Positions 8,036 through 16,734 of a stretch of 64,000 nt of DNA are shown here, piece after piece (position 1 is the first letter of the stretch; each line of letters opens with the position of its first letter). A program made the position numbers and the translations under genes. The notes beneath the pieces are model-generated. The model searched no databases, was not told the origin of the DNA, and was given only the letters and a program-made list of their open reading frames with translations. Source of the stretch: Pelagibius sp050043265 (GTDB lineage Bacteria; Pseudomonadota; Alphaproteobacteria; Kiloniellales; Kiloniellaceae); NCBI GenBank assembly GCA_050043265.1, contig JBHJIR010000027.1, positions 10,948 through 74,947 of the forward strand, written 5' to 3'.

Positions 8036-8052
8036 TTGCGAACCGTTCGCAA
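8036..8052. promoter_or_regulatory. perfect inverted repeat TTGCGAAC-C-GTTCGCAA, likely operator
   Basis: Two 8-base arms around one base, upstream of the ABM gene (start 7970) and just beyond the stop of the HIT gene. Size and spacing suit a dimeric TetR-type repressor. No TetR gene is adjacent, so the regulator is unknown. Confidence 0.5.
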
Positions 8053-8055
8053 ATA

Positions 8056-8478
8056 CTAGGTCCCGGCAAAAGCCGCCCGCAACGTATCGACCCGCTCCTG
8101 CAACGCTGCTGACTCGTAAGGCACCGGCGGCTGCTTGCCCCACACCGGGCCGGGCCAGGCGGGGTCGTCCTTGAAGCGGGCGATGACATGGAGGTGGAGC
8201 TGCGGCACCATGTTGCCCAGGGCACCGATGATGATCTTGTCGGGCGCGAACCTAGATTCCAGGGCACGGGAGGCGCGGCAGAGCTCCGCCGTGGCGAGTG
8301 TCAGGTCGTCGGCCGCCATCTCGTGAAACTCCTTGAGGCCCGGACGGCGGGGTACCAGGATCAGCCAGGGGTAGCTGGCATCGTTCATCAGCAGCACCCG
8401 GCTGAGCGGCCAGTCGGCGAGGGGAACGCAATCGGCCGCCAGCCGTTCATGCAGTGAAAAATTTGCGGTTTTTTTCAT
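8056..8478 (-). CDS. HIT-domain nucleotide hydrolase/transferase family protein
   Basis: 140 residues. The motif NMVPQLHLHVIARFKDDPAWPGPVWG is the HIT signature (here Q-L-H-L-H-V-I) of a well-known bacterial subgroup. The N-terminal half reads SRVLLMNDASYPWLILVPRRPGLKEF, typical of the same group. HIT proteins hydrolyse nucleotidyl phosphoramidates or dinucleoside polyphosphates in the cytoplasm; the substrate here is unknown. The start codon CAT at 8476-8478 overlaps the ATG of the divergent exonuclease gene (8477), so each promoter must lie inside the other gene. Confidence 0.88.
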   Translation of the reverse strand: MKKTANFSLHERLAADCVPLADWPLSRVLLMNDASYPWLILVPRRPGLKEFHEMAADDLTLATAELCRASRALESRFAPDKIIIGALGNMVPQLHLHVIARFKDDPAWPGPVWGKQPPVPYESAALQERVDTLRAAFAGT

Positions 8479-9544
8479 GACATCCGTCAGACCTCAGTCC
8501 CAGCTTCCAGAATCGTGGCTAAAGGTAACCTCGCGCGGGCTTTATTGCGAGCCGGGCGACTTCTATGTCGATCCGCACCGGCCGGTGGGCCGCGCCGTCA
8601 TCACCCACGGCCACGGCGACCATGCCCGGCCCGGCAACCGCGCCGTGCTGGCGACGCCGGCGACGCTGGCCATCATGCGCAAGCGCTTCGGCAAGGACGC
8701 CGGCGGCGCGCTGGACGAGATGGCCTACTGCGCGCGGCGGGAGATCGGCGGTGTCGGCGTGAGCTTCCGCCCGGCGGGCCACGTGCTGGGCAGCGCCCAG
8801 GTGGTGCTGGAGTGGCAGGGCTGCCGCATCGTCGTCTCCGGCGACTACAAGCGGCGGCCCGATCCGACCTGCGCGCCCTTCGAGGTGGTGCCCTGCGACG
8901 TCTTCATCACCGAGGCGACCTTCGGCCTGCCGGTGTTCCGCCATCCGCCCGCAGAAGAGGAGATCGCCAAGCTGCTGGCCGCGCGCCAGCAGTTTCCCGA
9001 GCGCGCGGTGCTGGTCGGCGCCTATGCCCTGGGCAAGGCGCAGCGGGTCATCGCGCTGCTGCGCCAGGCCGGCTACGACCGTCCCCTATGGATCCACGGC
9101 GCGCTGCAGGGGCTCTGCGATCTCTACCGCGCCTTCGGCGTCGAGCTGGGCGAGCTGCGCCCGGCCACCGGCGCGGCCAAGAAGGCACTCGCCGGCGAGA
9201 TCGTGCTGGCGCCGCCGGGCGCGCTGACCGACCGCTGGTCGCGGCGCCTGCCGGATCCGATCACCGCCATGGCCTCCGGCTGGATGCGGGTGCGCGCGAG
9301 GGCGCGCCAGCGCGGCGCCGAGCTGCCGCTGATCCTCTCCGACCACGCCGACTGGGACGAGCTGACCCAGACCGTGCGCGAGGTCGGCGCCCCGGAGATC
9401 TGGGTGACCCACGGTAACGAGGAGGCGCTGGTGCACTACGCCAACTCCATCGGCCGGCGCGGCCGCGCGCTCGCCCTTATCGGGCGCGGCGATGAAGGGG
9501 GCGAGGACGAGCAGGAGGCGACAACGGAGCCGGCAGAGGCATGA
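8477..9544 (+). CDS. ligase-associated DNA exonuclease (MBL fold/beta-CASP)
   Basis: 355 residues. GLYCEPGDFYVDPHRPVGRAVITHGHGDHARPGN holds the metallo-beta-lactamase H-x-H-x-D-H metal motif (HGHGDH). Further blocks are GHVLGSAQVVLEW, VVSGDYKRRPDPTC and SDHADWDEL, together typical of the exonuclease that is paired with ATP-dependent DNA ligase in bacteria. It probably trims DNA ends in a repair pathway. No alternative start exists between ATG 8477 and the conserved region, so the overlap with the divergent HIT start is likely real. It overlaps the ligase gene by 4 bases. Confidence 0.9.
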   Translation: MTSVRPQSQLPESWLKVTSRGLYCEPGDFYVDPHRPVGRAVITHGHGDHARPGNRAVLATPATLAIMRKRFGKDAGGALDEMAYCARREIGGVGVSFRPAGHVLGSAQVVLEWQGCRIVVSGDYKRRPDPTCAPFEVVPCDVFITEATFGLPVFRHPPAEEEIAKLLAARQQFPERAVLVGAYALGKAQRVIALLRQAGYDRPLWIHGALQGLCDLYRAFGVELGELRPATGAAKKALAGEIVLAPPGALTDRWSRRLPDPITAMASGWMRVRARARQRGAELPLILSDHADWDELTQTVREVGAPEIWVTHGNEEALVHYANSIGRRGRALALIGRGDEGGEDEQEATTEPAEA

Positions 9545-11157
9545 GGCGCTTTGCCGAACTGCTCGACCGCCTGTCCTACACGGCCGCGCGCAATGCCAAG
9601 CTGCGGCTGCTCGCCGACTATTTCCGCGACACGCCGGACCCCGACCGCGGCTGGGCCCTCGCCGCGCTCACCGGGCGGCTCGACTTTGGCGCCGCCAAGC
9701 CGGCGATGATCCGCGCCCTCATCGAAAGCCGCGTCGATCCGACGCTGTTCCGCTGGTCCTACGACTACGTCGGCGACATGGCGGAGACCGTCGCCCTGAT
9801 CTGGCCCGACGACTCCGGAGCGCGCGACCAGCCGACCCTCGGCGCGGTCGTCGATCATCTGTCGCGCGCCGGGCGGGTGGAGGCGTCGCGTCTGGTGGCC
9901 GATTGGCTCGACGCGCTGGACGCCACCGGGCGCTGGGCGCTGTTGAAGTTGATCACCGGCGGCCTGCGGGTCGGCGTCTCGGCGCGCCTCGCCAAGACCG
10001 CGCTGGCCCAGAGGGGCGCGGTGCCGCTGGAGGAGATCGAGGAGGTCTGGCACGGCGTGACGCCGCCCTTCGTGCCGCTGTTTGCCTGGCTGGACGGCGA
10101 TGCCGGGCCGCCGGTCATCGACCTGCGCCGCGCCTTCCGTCCGCTGATGCTGGCGACGCCGCTGGACGAGGCGGAACTGGACAGGCTCGACCCTGCCGCG
10201 TTCCGTGCCGAGGGGAAGTGGGACGGCAGCCGCGTGCAGCTCGCCGCCGGCGGCGGCGAGGCGCGCCTGTTCTCGCGCTCCGGCGACGACATCACCACGG
10301 CCTTTCCCGACCTGATGGAGCGCGCCGATTTCGAGGCGGTGCTGGACGGCGAACTGCTGGTCGCGCGCGACGGCGAGATCGCGCCCTTCAACGACCTGCA
10401 GCAGCGCCTGAACCGCAAGAAGGTGACGGCCAAGACTCTGGAAGACTTCCCGGCCCATCTGCGGGTCTACGACATTCTGTTCCACGGCGACGAAGACCTG
10501 CGCGCGCGGTCCTTCGATGAACGGCGCGCGCGGCTGGAGGCCTGGCATGCGGAGGAGAATCCCGCCCGCATCGATCTCTCGCCGCTGCTGGACTTTGGCG
10601 ACTGGGATGCGCTGCAGGCCCTGCGGAACGCCGCGCGGGCCAATGCCATCGAGGGCCTGATGCTGAAGCGCGGCGACAGCCCCTACGTCGCCGGCCGCCC
10701 CAAGGGCCCGTGGTTCAAGTGGAAGCGCGACGCCCTGACCCTGGACACGGTGCTGATGTACGCCCAGCGCGGCCACGGCAAGCGGTCCTCGCTCTATTCC
10801 GACTACACCTTCGGGGCGTGGCGGCCCCGGGAAGGAACGGGGGAAGGAACGGGGGAAGGGGACGCCGAAGAAGGCGACGAACTGGTGCCGGTCGGCAAGG
10901 CCTACTTCGGCTTCACCGATGCCGAACTGCTGCAGCTCGACAAGTGGATCCGCGACAACACGACGGAGCGCTTCGGCCCGGTGCGGGCGGTGAAGCCCGG
11001 CCTGGTGTTCGAGGTCGCCTTCGACGCCGTGCAGCGCTCCAAGCGCCACAAGTCCGGCGTCGCCCTGCGGTTCCCGCGCATCCACCGCATCCGCTGGGAC
11101 AAGCCGGCGGCGGAGGCCGACCGCGTGGTGACCCTGGAAGCGTTAATCCAGGGTTAG
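9541..11157 (+). CDS. ATP-dependent DNA ligase
   Basis: 538 residues. Motif I is E-G-K-W-D-G-S with the AMP-accepting lysine at residue 226. Later motifs are VLDGELLV, EGLMLKRGDSPYVAGRPKGPWFKWKRDA and the OB-fold end FGPVRAVKPGLVFEVAFDAVQRSKRHKSG. It seals DNA nicks using ATP, acting with the upstream exonuclease. The linker before the OB fold contains a short 12-bp tandem repeat (10830-10853, encoding G-T-G-E twice). The helicase and phosphoesterase genes that often follow this pair are not here. Confidence 0.93.
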   Translation: MRRFAELLDRLSYTAARNAKLRLLADYFRDTPDPDRGWALAALTGRLDFGAAKPAMIRALIESRVDPTLFRWSYDYVGDMAETVALIWPDDSGARDQPTLGAVVDHLSRAGRVEASRLVADWLDALDATGRWALLKLITGGLRVGVSARLAKTALAQRGAVPLEEIEEVWHGVTPPFVPLFAWLDGDAGPPVIDLRRAFRPLMLATPLDEAELDRLDPAAFRAEGKWDGSRVQLAAGGGEARLFSRSGDDITTAFPDLMERADFEAVLDGELLVARDGEIAPFNDLQQRLNRKKVTAKTLEDFPAHLRVYDILFHGDEDLRARSFDERRARLEAWHAEENPARIDLSPLLDFGDWDALQALRNAARANAIEGLMLKRGDSPYVAGRPKGPWFKWKRDALTLDTVLMYAQRGHGKRSSLYSDYTFGAWRPREGTGEGTGEGDAEEGDELVPVGKAYFGFTDAELLQLDKWIRDNTTERFGPVRAVKPGLVFEVAFDAVQRSKRHKSGVALRFPRIHRIRWDKPAAEADRVVTLEALIQG

Positions 11158-11496
11158 GTCACACGTGCTTTAATAGGCGTGGGATTACTGGCCGGTATGG
11201 GCCGGAAAAGAACATTAAAAGACTGTTATTGACTTATATTACCCATGCGCTAAGTGTATAACGGAACTGCGAAAAAACTCCTGGCGATTTGCGGCCCGAT
11301 GCGCAGAATAAGGGCTGCGCGCCTAGTTGCGATTGATTGTCAATTTCCGATAATTTGTAAAACAATACAGAGGCTTGGCGCGGCGGGTTTTGGAGGAGAG
11401 GCACTTGGGGGCCGGGGGCTCGCAGGGGCCTTTTTCTTGTCCGGTGTTCATGGAAGCACCGCGGTTGGTGAAGCAGATGAATGAGGAGCCGGGTTG
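11158..11496. other. intergenic region upstream of ferredoxin-NADP reductase
   Basis: 339 bases with a markedly AT-rich centre (about 11205-11265 and 11335-11365), unlike the flanking genes, so probably a promoter region. A TTGACT (11229-11234) and a TATAAC (11257-11262) are present but 22 bases apart, too far for a standard promoter. The short open frame 11254-11484 has no family-like sequence and I do not call it a gene. Confidence 0.4.
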
Positions 11497-12291
11497 ATGC
11501 CGTCTGATAGTATCGTCCTGCCGAAGTCCGTTACCGAGGAAGACGTCCTCGCGGTGCGCCATTGGACGGACGAGTTGTTCTCCTTCCGCCTGACCCGCCC
11601 GGCGGCCTTCCGCTTCCGCTCCGGCGAGTTCGTCATGCTGGGCCTGATGGTCGACGGCAAGCCGCTGCTGCGTGCCTATTCCATCGCCAGCCCGTCGTGG
11701 GACGACGGCCTCGACTTCTTCTCCATCAAGGTGCAGGACGGCCCGCTGACCTCGCGGCTGCAGCACCTGCAGACCGGCGACCGCGTGCTGCTGGGCAAGA
11801 AGCCGACGGGCACCCTGGTGCTCGATGCCTTGAAGCCGGGCAAGCGCCTCTACATGCTGTCGACCGGCACCGGCATCGCGCCCTTCGCCAGCCTGATCCG
11901 CGCGCCGGAGGCTTACGAGAAGTTCGACCAGATCGTTCTGCCCCACACCTGCCGCAACGTCGCGGACCTGGCCTATGGCGCCGAACTGGTCGACAGCCTG
12001 GTCGAAGACCCCCTGATCGGCGAGATGGGGGGCCCGAAGCTGACCTACTACGCCAGCACGACCCGCGAAGACTTCGTACACAAGGGCCGCATCACTGACC
12101 TCATCGAAAGCGGCAAGCTGTTCACCGACCTCGACGTGCCGTCCTTCGATCCGGCAGTCGACCGCGTGATGATCTGCGGCTCCATGGCGATGCTGCAGGA
12201 CACCAAGCAACTGGTCGCGAGCTTCGGCTTCACCGAAGGCTCCAACGCCAACCCCGGCGACTTCGTCGTCGAAAAGGCGTTTGCGGACTGA
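11497..12291 (+). CDS. fpr: ferredoxin--NADP+ reductase
   Basis: 264 residues from ATG 11497, with GAGGAG upstream. FAD-binding motif R-A-Y-S-I-A-S (LLRAYSIASPSW), the NADP-binding block STGTGIAPFASLIR and the C-terminal NPGDFVVEKAFAD, which is the ending of alphaproteobacterial FPR-type reductases. It exchanges electrons between NADPH and ferredoxin or flavodoxin in the cytoplasm. It may supply reduced ferredoxin for oxidative-stress defence; a link to the corrinoid and ferredoxin genes further along the window is possible but unproven. Confidence 0.92.
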   Translation: MPSDSIVLPKSVTEEDVLAVRHWTDELFSFRLTRPAAFRFRSGEFVMLGLMVDGKPLLRAYSIASPSWDDGLDFFSIKVQDGPLTSRLQHLQTGDRVLLGKKPTGTLVLDALKPGKRLYMLSTGTGIAPFASLIRAPEAYEKFDQIVLPHTCRNVADLAYGAELVDSLVEDPLIGEMGGPKLTYYASTTREDFVHKGRITDLIESGKLFTDLDVPSFDPAVDRVMICGSMAMLQDTKQLVASFGFTEGSNANPGDFVVEKAFAD

Positions 12292-12314
12292 GCCGCGACG
12301 CTGGATAGCTCACA

Positions 12315-12587
12315 ATGAGTTTGCTACCCAGCGAGAGTTGCAAGTTCATCGTCACTTGGTTCCACCGGGACGACGAGCAGTTTGGCGACCGGATCGTTGG
12401 CCAGGTGGACGCACCGGGGTTGTCTGCCCGGACGGTGCAGGACATTTTCCGGCTCGATCAAGTGGATCATGCGGTTAGTGGCTGTCATCCGGTGACAGCA
12501 GGTGAGAGGGGCCGCATCGAACGCATCCTGGGTAGGCCGCTTGACCTGGGAAAATTCGACTACTTCGTGGAAGCCGTGCAGACATAG
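12315..12587 (+). CDS. small hypothetical protein, possibly DUF7683-like
   Basis: 90 residues, soluble, no membrane segment. It reads CKFIVTWFHRDDEQFGDRIVGQVDAPGLSARTVQDIFRL, then DHAVSGCHPVTAGERGRIERILGRPLDLGKFDYFVEA. The pattern of a beta-rich start, 'L-x-x-x-x-x-x-x-F' centre and C-Y/H-P-V block recalls DUF7683 proteins, but this is a weak recollection. It lies 23 bases downstream of fpr and is followed by a strong terminator (12661-12693), so it may be the last gene of the fpr transcript. Confidence 0.6.
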   Translation: MSLLPSESCKFIVTWFHRDDEQFGDRIVGQVDAPGLSARTVQDIFRLDQVDHAVSGCHPVTAGERGRIERILGRPLDLGKFDYFVEAVQT

Positions 12588-12610
12588 TCGGAATCCGACA
12601 TGCCGTTTCC

Positions 12611-12747
12611 CCCTCACCCAGCTTCGTCTAAGCGGGCTCGTGCCCGCTAAGACTGCGCATCCCTCTCCCGCCAGGGGAGAGGGTTTGTTTTTTGATCCCC
12701 CGCCCCTTCGGGGAGAGGGATGGGCCCGCGTAGCGGGAGGGTGAGGG
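12611..12747. repeat. palindromic intergenic repeat, family B (CCCTCACCC...GGGTGAGGG)
   Basis: Outer arms CCCTCACCC (12611-12619) and GGGTGAGGG (12739-12747) enclose two smaller hairpins (AGCGGGC/GCCCGCT and CCCTCTCCC/GGGAGAGGG). A related element lies at 22627-22741. It fills the gap between the convergent genes ending at 12587 and 12750. Confidence 0.7.
12661..12693 (+). terminator. intrinsic terminator after fpr and the small gene
   Basis: Stem CCCTCTCCC / GGGAGAGGG (12661-12669 and 12675-12683) followed by TTTGTTTTTT. It is built into the family B repeat. Confidence 0.8.
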
Positions 12748-12749
12748 GA

Positions 12750-14408
12750 CTACCGCTGCTGGGTGTCCCAGTGGGGGGCGATCCAGGTGGGGGCGTCGGA
12801 GGCGGGCAGGGGTTCGCGGCCGCGGATGGTGTCGGCCAGCTTTTCCGCCAGCATGATGGTCGGGGCGTTCAGGTTGCCGCTGGCGATGGACGGCATGATG
12901 GAGGCGTCGACGACGCGCAGGGCCTCCAGGCCGTGCACCTTGGCCTGGCCGTCGACCACTGCCATGGAATCGGTGCCCATCTTGCAGGAGCACGACGGGT
13001 GATAGGCGCTCTCGACGTGCTCGCGCACGAAGGCGTCGATCTCGGCATCGCTCTGGGCGTCGGGGCCGGGCGCCAGCTCGGGGCCGCGGAAGGGATCGAA
13101 AGCCTTCTGGGCGAAGACCTCTCGTGTCAGGCGCACGGCGGCGCGGAACTCCTGGCGGTCGGCTTCCTGGCTCATGTAGTTGAAGAGGCTGCGCGGCGCT
13201 TCCTTGGGGTCAGCCGCCTTCAAGGTGACCGCGCCGCGGCTCTGGGAGCGCATGGGGCCGACGTGGGCCTGGAAGCCGTGGCCGCTGGCCGGATGGCTGC
13301 CGTCGTAGTTCATGGCGATGGGCAGGAAGTGGTACTGCAGGTCCGGATGCTCGACGCCGGCCCTTGAACGGATGACGCCGCCGGCCTCGAAGTGACTTGT
13401 GGCGCCCAGTCCCTTTTTGAAGAACAGCCAGTCGAAACCGATCTTCGGCTGGTTCCAGAACTTCAGGGCCGGGTAGAGCGTGATTGGCTGGGTGCAGGCG
13501 TGCTGCACGTAGATCTCCAGGTGGTCCTGCAGGTTCTTGCCGACGCCGGGCAGGTCGTGCCGCACGTCGATGCCGAGCTGCTTCAGCTCGTCGGCCGGGC
13601 CGACGCCGGAGAGCTGCAGCACCTGCGGCGAATTGATGGCGCCGCCGGAGAGGATCACCTCGCGCTCGGCGCGCACCTCGATGCGCTCGCTGCCCTTGGC
13701 CAGTTCGACACCCACCGCGCGGTTGCCCTGGAACAGCAGGCGCGTGGTCAGCGCGCGGGTCCAGACGGTGAGATTGGGCCGCGTCATCGCCGGCTTGAGG
13801 TAGGCGACGGCGGCGCTCCAGCGGCGGCCCTGGTGGACCGTCATGTCCATGTGGGCGAAGCCTTCCTGCTGGAAGCCGTTCATGTCCTTGGTGACCGGAT
13901 AGCCGGCCTGGCGGCCCGCCTCGATCCAGGCCTTGAACAGAGGATTCCGGCAGGCGCCGGCGGAGACGTTCAGCGGCCCGTCGCTGCCGCGGTAGGCATC
14001 GCCGCCGCGCTCGTAGGTCTCGGCCTTGCGGAAATAGGGCAGCACGTGGCTGTAGTCCCAGCCCTGGAGCCCCCCTTGCGCCCAGCGGTCGTAGTCGCGG
14101 GCGTGGCCGCGCACGTAGGCCATGCCGTTGATCGAGGAGGAACCGCCCAGCACCCGGCCGCGCGGGCAGTAGATCTGCCGGTTGTTCACATGCGGTTCCG
14201 GTTCTGAATTGTAGAACCAGTTGTACTTGTCGTTGGCGAGCGGCTTGGCCAGCGCCGCCGGCATGTGAATGAAGATCGAGTTGTCGCGCCCGCCGGCCTC
14301 CAGCAGCAGCACGCGGACGTCGGCGTCCTCGGTCAGGCGGCTGGCTAGCACGCAGCCGGCGGAGCCGGCGCCGACGATGATGTAGTCGTAGCTTTGGATC
14401 TCGGGCAT
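12750..14408 (-). CDS. betA: choline dehydrogenase (GMC oxidoreductase)
   Basis: 552 residues from ATG 14408. The FAD motif is YDYIIVGAGSAGCVLASRL, with GMC signatures RGRVLGGSSSINGMAYVRG and GGAINSPQVLQLSGVG. The end YHPSCSCKMG...VDASIMPSIASGNLNAPTIMLAEK carries the catalytic His region. It oxidises choline to betaine aldehyde (and partly to betaine) at the membrane. It is the third gene of betI-betB-betA; a family A repeat (14460-14552) separates it from betB. An upstream in-frame start would add 33 residues out of repeat sequence and was rejected. Confidence 0.95.
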   Translation of the reverse strand: MPEIQSYDYIIVGAGSAGCVLASRLTEDADVRVLLLEAGGRDNSIFIHMPAALAKPLANDKYNWFYNSEPEPHVNNRQIYCPRGRVLGGSSSINGMAYVRGHARDYDRWAQGGLQGWDYSHVLPYFRKAETYERGGDAYRGSDGPLNVSAGACRNPLFKAWIEAGRQAGYPVTKDMNGFQQEGFAHMDMTVHQGRRWSAAVAYLKPAMTRPNLTVWTRALTTRLLFQGNRAVGVELAKGSERIEVRAEREVILSGGAINSPQVLQLSGVGPADELKQLGIDVRHDLPGVGKNLQDHLEIYVQHACTQPITLYPALKFWNQPKIGFDWLFFKKGLGATSHFEAGGVIRSRAGVEHPDLQYHFLPIAMNYDGSHPASGHGFQAHVGPMRSQSRGAVTLKAADPKEAPRSLFNYMSQEADRQEFRAAVRLTREVFAQKAFDPFRGPELAPGPDAQSDAEIDAFVREHVESAYHPSCSCKMGTDSMAVVDGQAKVHGLEALRVVDASIMPSIASGNLNAPTIMLAEKLADTIRGREPLPASDAPTWIAPHWDTQQR

Positions 14409-14459
14409 GGGCGGAACTCTATCGGTAAGCTGAATGAAGGTCTGAGCGGTTCGCCTCGT

Positions 14460-14552
14460 CCTTCGAGACGGGCCTGCGGCCCTCCTCAGGATGAGGCGGA
14501 TACTCAAACCTCATGCTGAGGAGCGGGCGCAAGCGAGCGTCTCGAAGCATGG
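14460..14552. repeat. palindromic intergenic repeat, family A (second copy)
   Basis: CCTTCGAGAC at the left and GTCTCGAAGC at the right, with CCTCAGGATGAGG and CCTCATGCTGAGG inside. Same layout as 5715-5817. Located in the betB-betA gap, where the hairpin could tune betA expression. Confidence 0.85.
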
Positions 14553-14558
14553 CGGCAC

Positions 14559-16025
14559 TCAGTAGGGCGAGTCGACGCCGTTCATGGCGACGTAGACGCT
14601 CTTGAGTTGGGTGTAGTGCTCGACGGCAGCGCGGCCGTTCTCGCGGCCGATGCCGGACTGCTTCACGCCGCCGAAGGGCATGGCGATCGGCGTGATGTTG
14701 TAGGTGTTGATCCAGCAGGTGCCGGCCTCCAGCCGCGCGATCACCCGGTGGCCGCGCGTCAGGTCGTTGGTGAAGCCACCGGCGGCGAGGCCGAAGGGGG
14801 TCGCGTTGGCCCGGGCGATGGCCTCGTCCTCGTCCTTGAAGGACAGCACGGTCATCACCGGGCCGAAGATTTCCTCGCGCACCACCGCCATGTCGTCGTT
14901 GCAGGCGGTGAACACGGTGGGCAGCACGAAGTTGCCCTTATTCAGCGCCGCATCGTCGGGGCGGCCCCCGCCGACGGCGACCTGCGCGCCTTCCTTGCGG
15001 CCCAGGTCGATGTAGCCCAGCACCTTCTCGCAGTGATCGGCGGAAATCAGGGCGCCGACCTGCGTTGCCGGATCCATCGGATCGCCCAGCTTCAGGGCCT
15101 TGGTCTTTTCCACCAGGCGCGCGACGAAGGCATCGTGGATCTTCTCGTGCACGAAGACGCGGGTGCCGTTGGAGCAGATCTCGCCCTGGGTATAGAAGTT
15201 GGCAAGCAGCGCGCCGTTCACCGCGTTCTCGATGTCGGCGTCGTCGAAGATCAGGATCGGCGACTTGCCGCCCAGCTCCAGGGTCACATGCTTCAGGCTC
15301 TGGGCGGCGTCGGCCATCACCTTCTTGCCGGTGCCGACCTCGCCGGTCAGCGAGACCTTGGCGATGCCGGGATGCCGCGTCAGCGCCTGGCCGGTCTCGG
15401 CAAAGCCCTGCACCACGTTGAACACGCCGTCGGGCAGGCCGGCCTCGGTGTAGATCTCGGCCAGCTTCAGCGCGGTCAGCGGCGTCAGTTCCGCCGGCTT
15501 GAAGATCATCGCGTTGCCGCAGGCCTGCGCCGGGGCCGACTTCCAGCAGGCGATCTGGATCGGGTAGTTCCAGGCGCCGATGCCGGCGCAGATGCCGAGC
15601 GGCTCGCGCCGGGTGTAGAAGAAATCGCCGCCCAGATCCACATGCTCGCCGTGCAGGCTGGCGGCGAGGCCGGCGTAGTATTCGATGCAGTCGGCGCCGG
15701 AGGTCACGTCGACGACCTCGGCCTCCTGGATCGGCTTGCCGGTGTCGAGCACTTCCAGTTCGGCCAGTTCGCGGTTGCGCGCGCGCAGGATCCGCTGAGC
15801 CTCGTAGAGCACGCGGCCGCGTTCGGTGCCGCCCATGGCCGACCACACCGCAAAGCCTTCGCGGGCGGAGGCGACGGCGGCCTCGACGTCCTCGGCGCCG
15901 GCCTGCTGCACCTTGCAGAGCACCTCGCCGGTTGCCGGGTTCACGGTCTCGAACTGCTGGCCGCTGAGGGCGTCCTGGGGACGGCCGTGGATGTAGAGCT
16001 TCTGGTCGGGCAGGGGGGCGGTCAC
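14559..16025 (-). CDS. betB: betaine aldehyde dehydrogenase
   Basis: 488 residues. Blocks PLGICAGIGAWNYPIQIACWKSAPA, VTLELGGKSPILIFDDADIENAV, NFYTQGEICSNGTRVFV (catalytic Cys in GEICSNGT) and FGPVMTVLSF define the aldehyde dehydrogenase fold; overall it matches BetB. It oxidises betaine aldehyde to glycine betaine with NAD(P)+. The GTG start at 16023-16025 overlaps the betI stop as GTGA, so the two are translationally coupled. AAGGAG lies about 12 bases upstream. Confidence 0.95.
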   Translation of the reverse strand: MTAPLPDQKLYIHGRPQDALSGQQFETVNPATGEVLCKVQQAGAEDVEAAVASAREGFAVWSAMGGTERGRVLYEAQRILRARNRELAELEVLDTGKPIQEAEVVDVTSGADCIEYYAGLAASLHGEHVDLGGDFFYTRREPLGICAGIGAWNYPIQIACWKSAPAQACGNAMIFKPAELTPLTALKLAEIYTEAGLPDGVFNVVQGFAETGQALTRHPGIAKVSLTGEVGTGKKVMADAAQSLKHVTLELGGKSPILIFDDADIENAVNGALLANFYTQGEICSNGTRVFVHEKIHDAFVARLVEKTKALKLGDPMDPATQVGALISADHCEKVLGYIDLGRKEGAQVAVGGGRPDDAALNKGNFVLPTVFTACNDDMAVVREEIFGPVMTVLSFKDEDEAIARANATPFGLAAGGFTNDLTRGHRVIARLEAGTCWINTYNITPIAMPFGGVKQSGIGRENGRAAVEHYTQLKSVYVAMNGVDSPY

Positions 16026-16645
16026 GTCGAAAAACTACTCCTTGTGGAGAATGCGGGAGCCGAGAAAGCGGGGTCGAGAAAGCGGCCGACGTAGTCGCGC
16101 GCGATCATGCGCGCCTGGTCGACGGTAAGCGGGCCATTGGACAGCGCGCAGCGCAGCCACAGCCCTTCGATCATGGCGGCGAGGCCGGCGGCGGCAATGA
16201 CGGCCTCGCCTTCCGGCAGCAGTTGCTTGAAGGCGTGACGCAGGTTGGAGAGCAGGCGCCGCTCGTTGATCTTCTGGATGCGCCACAGCGCCGGGGCGCT
16301 GCGCGCCTCCGCCCAGAAGGCGAGCCAGGCGGAAACCGTCTCCGGCGCGTTCTGCTCCGGCGAGAAGTTGGCCAGGATGACGGCGTCGATGCGCTGCTCC
16401 GGCGTCTCGGCGGCCTTCAGGCGCATCAGCGTCTCGCGCAGCAGGTCCTGGGCCAGCGAGCGCATGGTGGCGGCGAGCAGCCCGGCCTTGTCGTCGAAGT
16501 AGTGGGCGACGATGCCGCCGGACATCCCGGCGTTCTTGGAGATGCGCGAGATGGTCGCGTTGGCGAAGCCTTCCTGGTGGATCGCAGTAATGGTGGCCGC
16601 GATCAACTGGCGGCGCCGCAGATCTTCTACTCCGACCCTGGGCAT
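16022..16645 (-). CDS. betI: TetR-family repressor of choline genes
   Basis: 207 residues from ATG 16645 (MPRVGVEDLRRRQLIAATI). The TetR helix-turn-helix reads ATISRISKNAGMSGGIVAHYFDDKAGLLAATMR, typical of BetI. The C-terminus ends in a short repeated PAFSAPAFSTRSSFST tail that differs from usual BetI ends and overlaps the betB start. It represses bet and probably cho genes in the absence of choline by binding the palindrome at 16735-16758. An upstream in-frame ATG at 16756 lies inside that operator and was rejected. Confidence 0.93.
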   Translation of the reverse strand: MPRVGVEDLRRRQLIAATITAIHQEGFANATISRISKNAGMSGGIVAHYFDDKAGLLAATMRSLAQDLLRETLMRLKAAETPEQRIDAVILANFSPEQNAPETVSAWLAFWAEARSAPALWRIQKINERRLLSNLRHAFKQLLPEGEAVIAAAGLAAMIEGLWLRCALSNGPLTVDQARMIARDYVGRFLDPAFSAPAFSTRSSFST

Positions 16646-16710
16646 CCGCGTCCGCGGCCTCCGTTCACGCTGAAAGGGAAATGCCGCGCCCACGTTGCGC
16701 CGGGTGCGGC

Positions 16711-16726
16711 CTCTGTGAGTACAGAG
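16711..16726. repeat. short inverted repeat in the betI leader
   Basis: CTCTGT-GAGT-ACAGAG, between betI and the BetI-type palindrome. Six-base arms; may be a leader hairpin or a second operator. Low certainty. Confidence 0.3.
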
Positions 16727-16734
16727 ATATTTTA

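Noticed and set aside
11254..11484. Small open frame upstream of fpr
   Set aside because: No recognisable domain, poor start, and it fills a promoter region.
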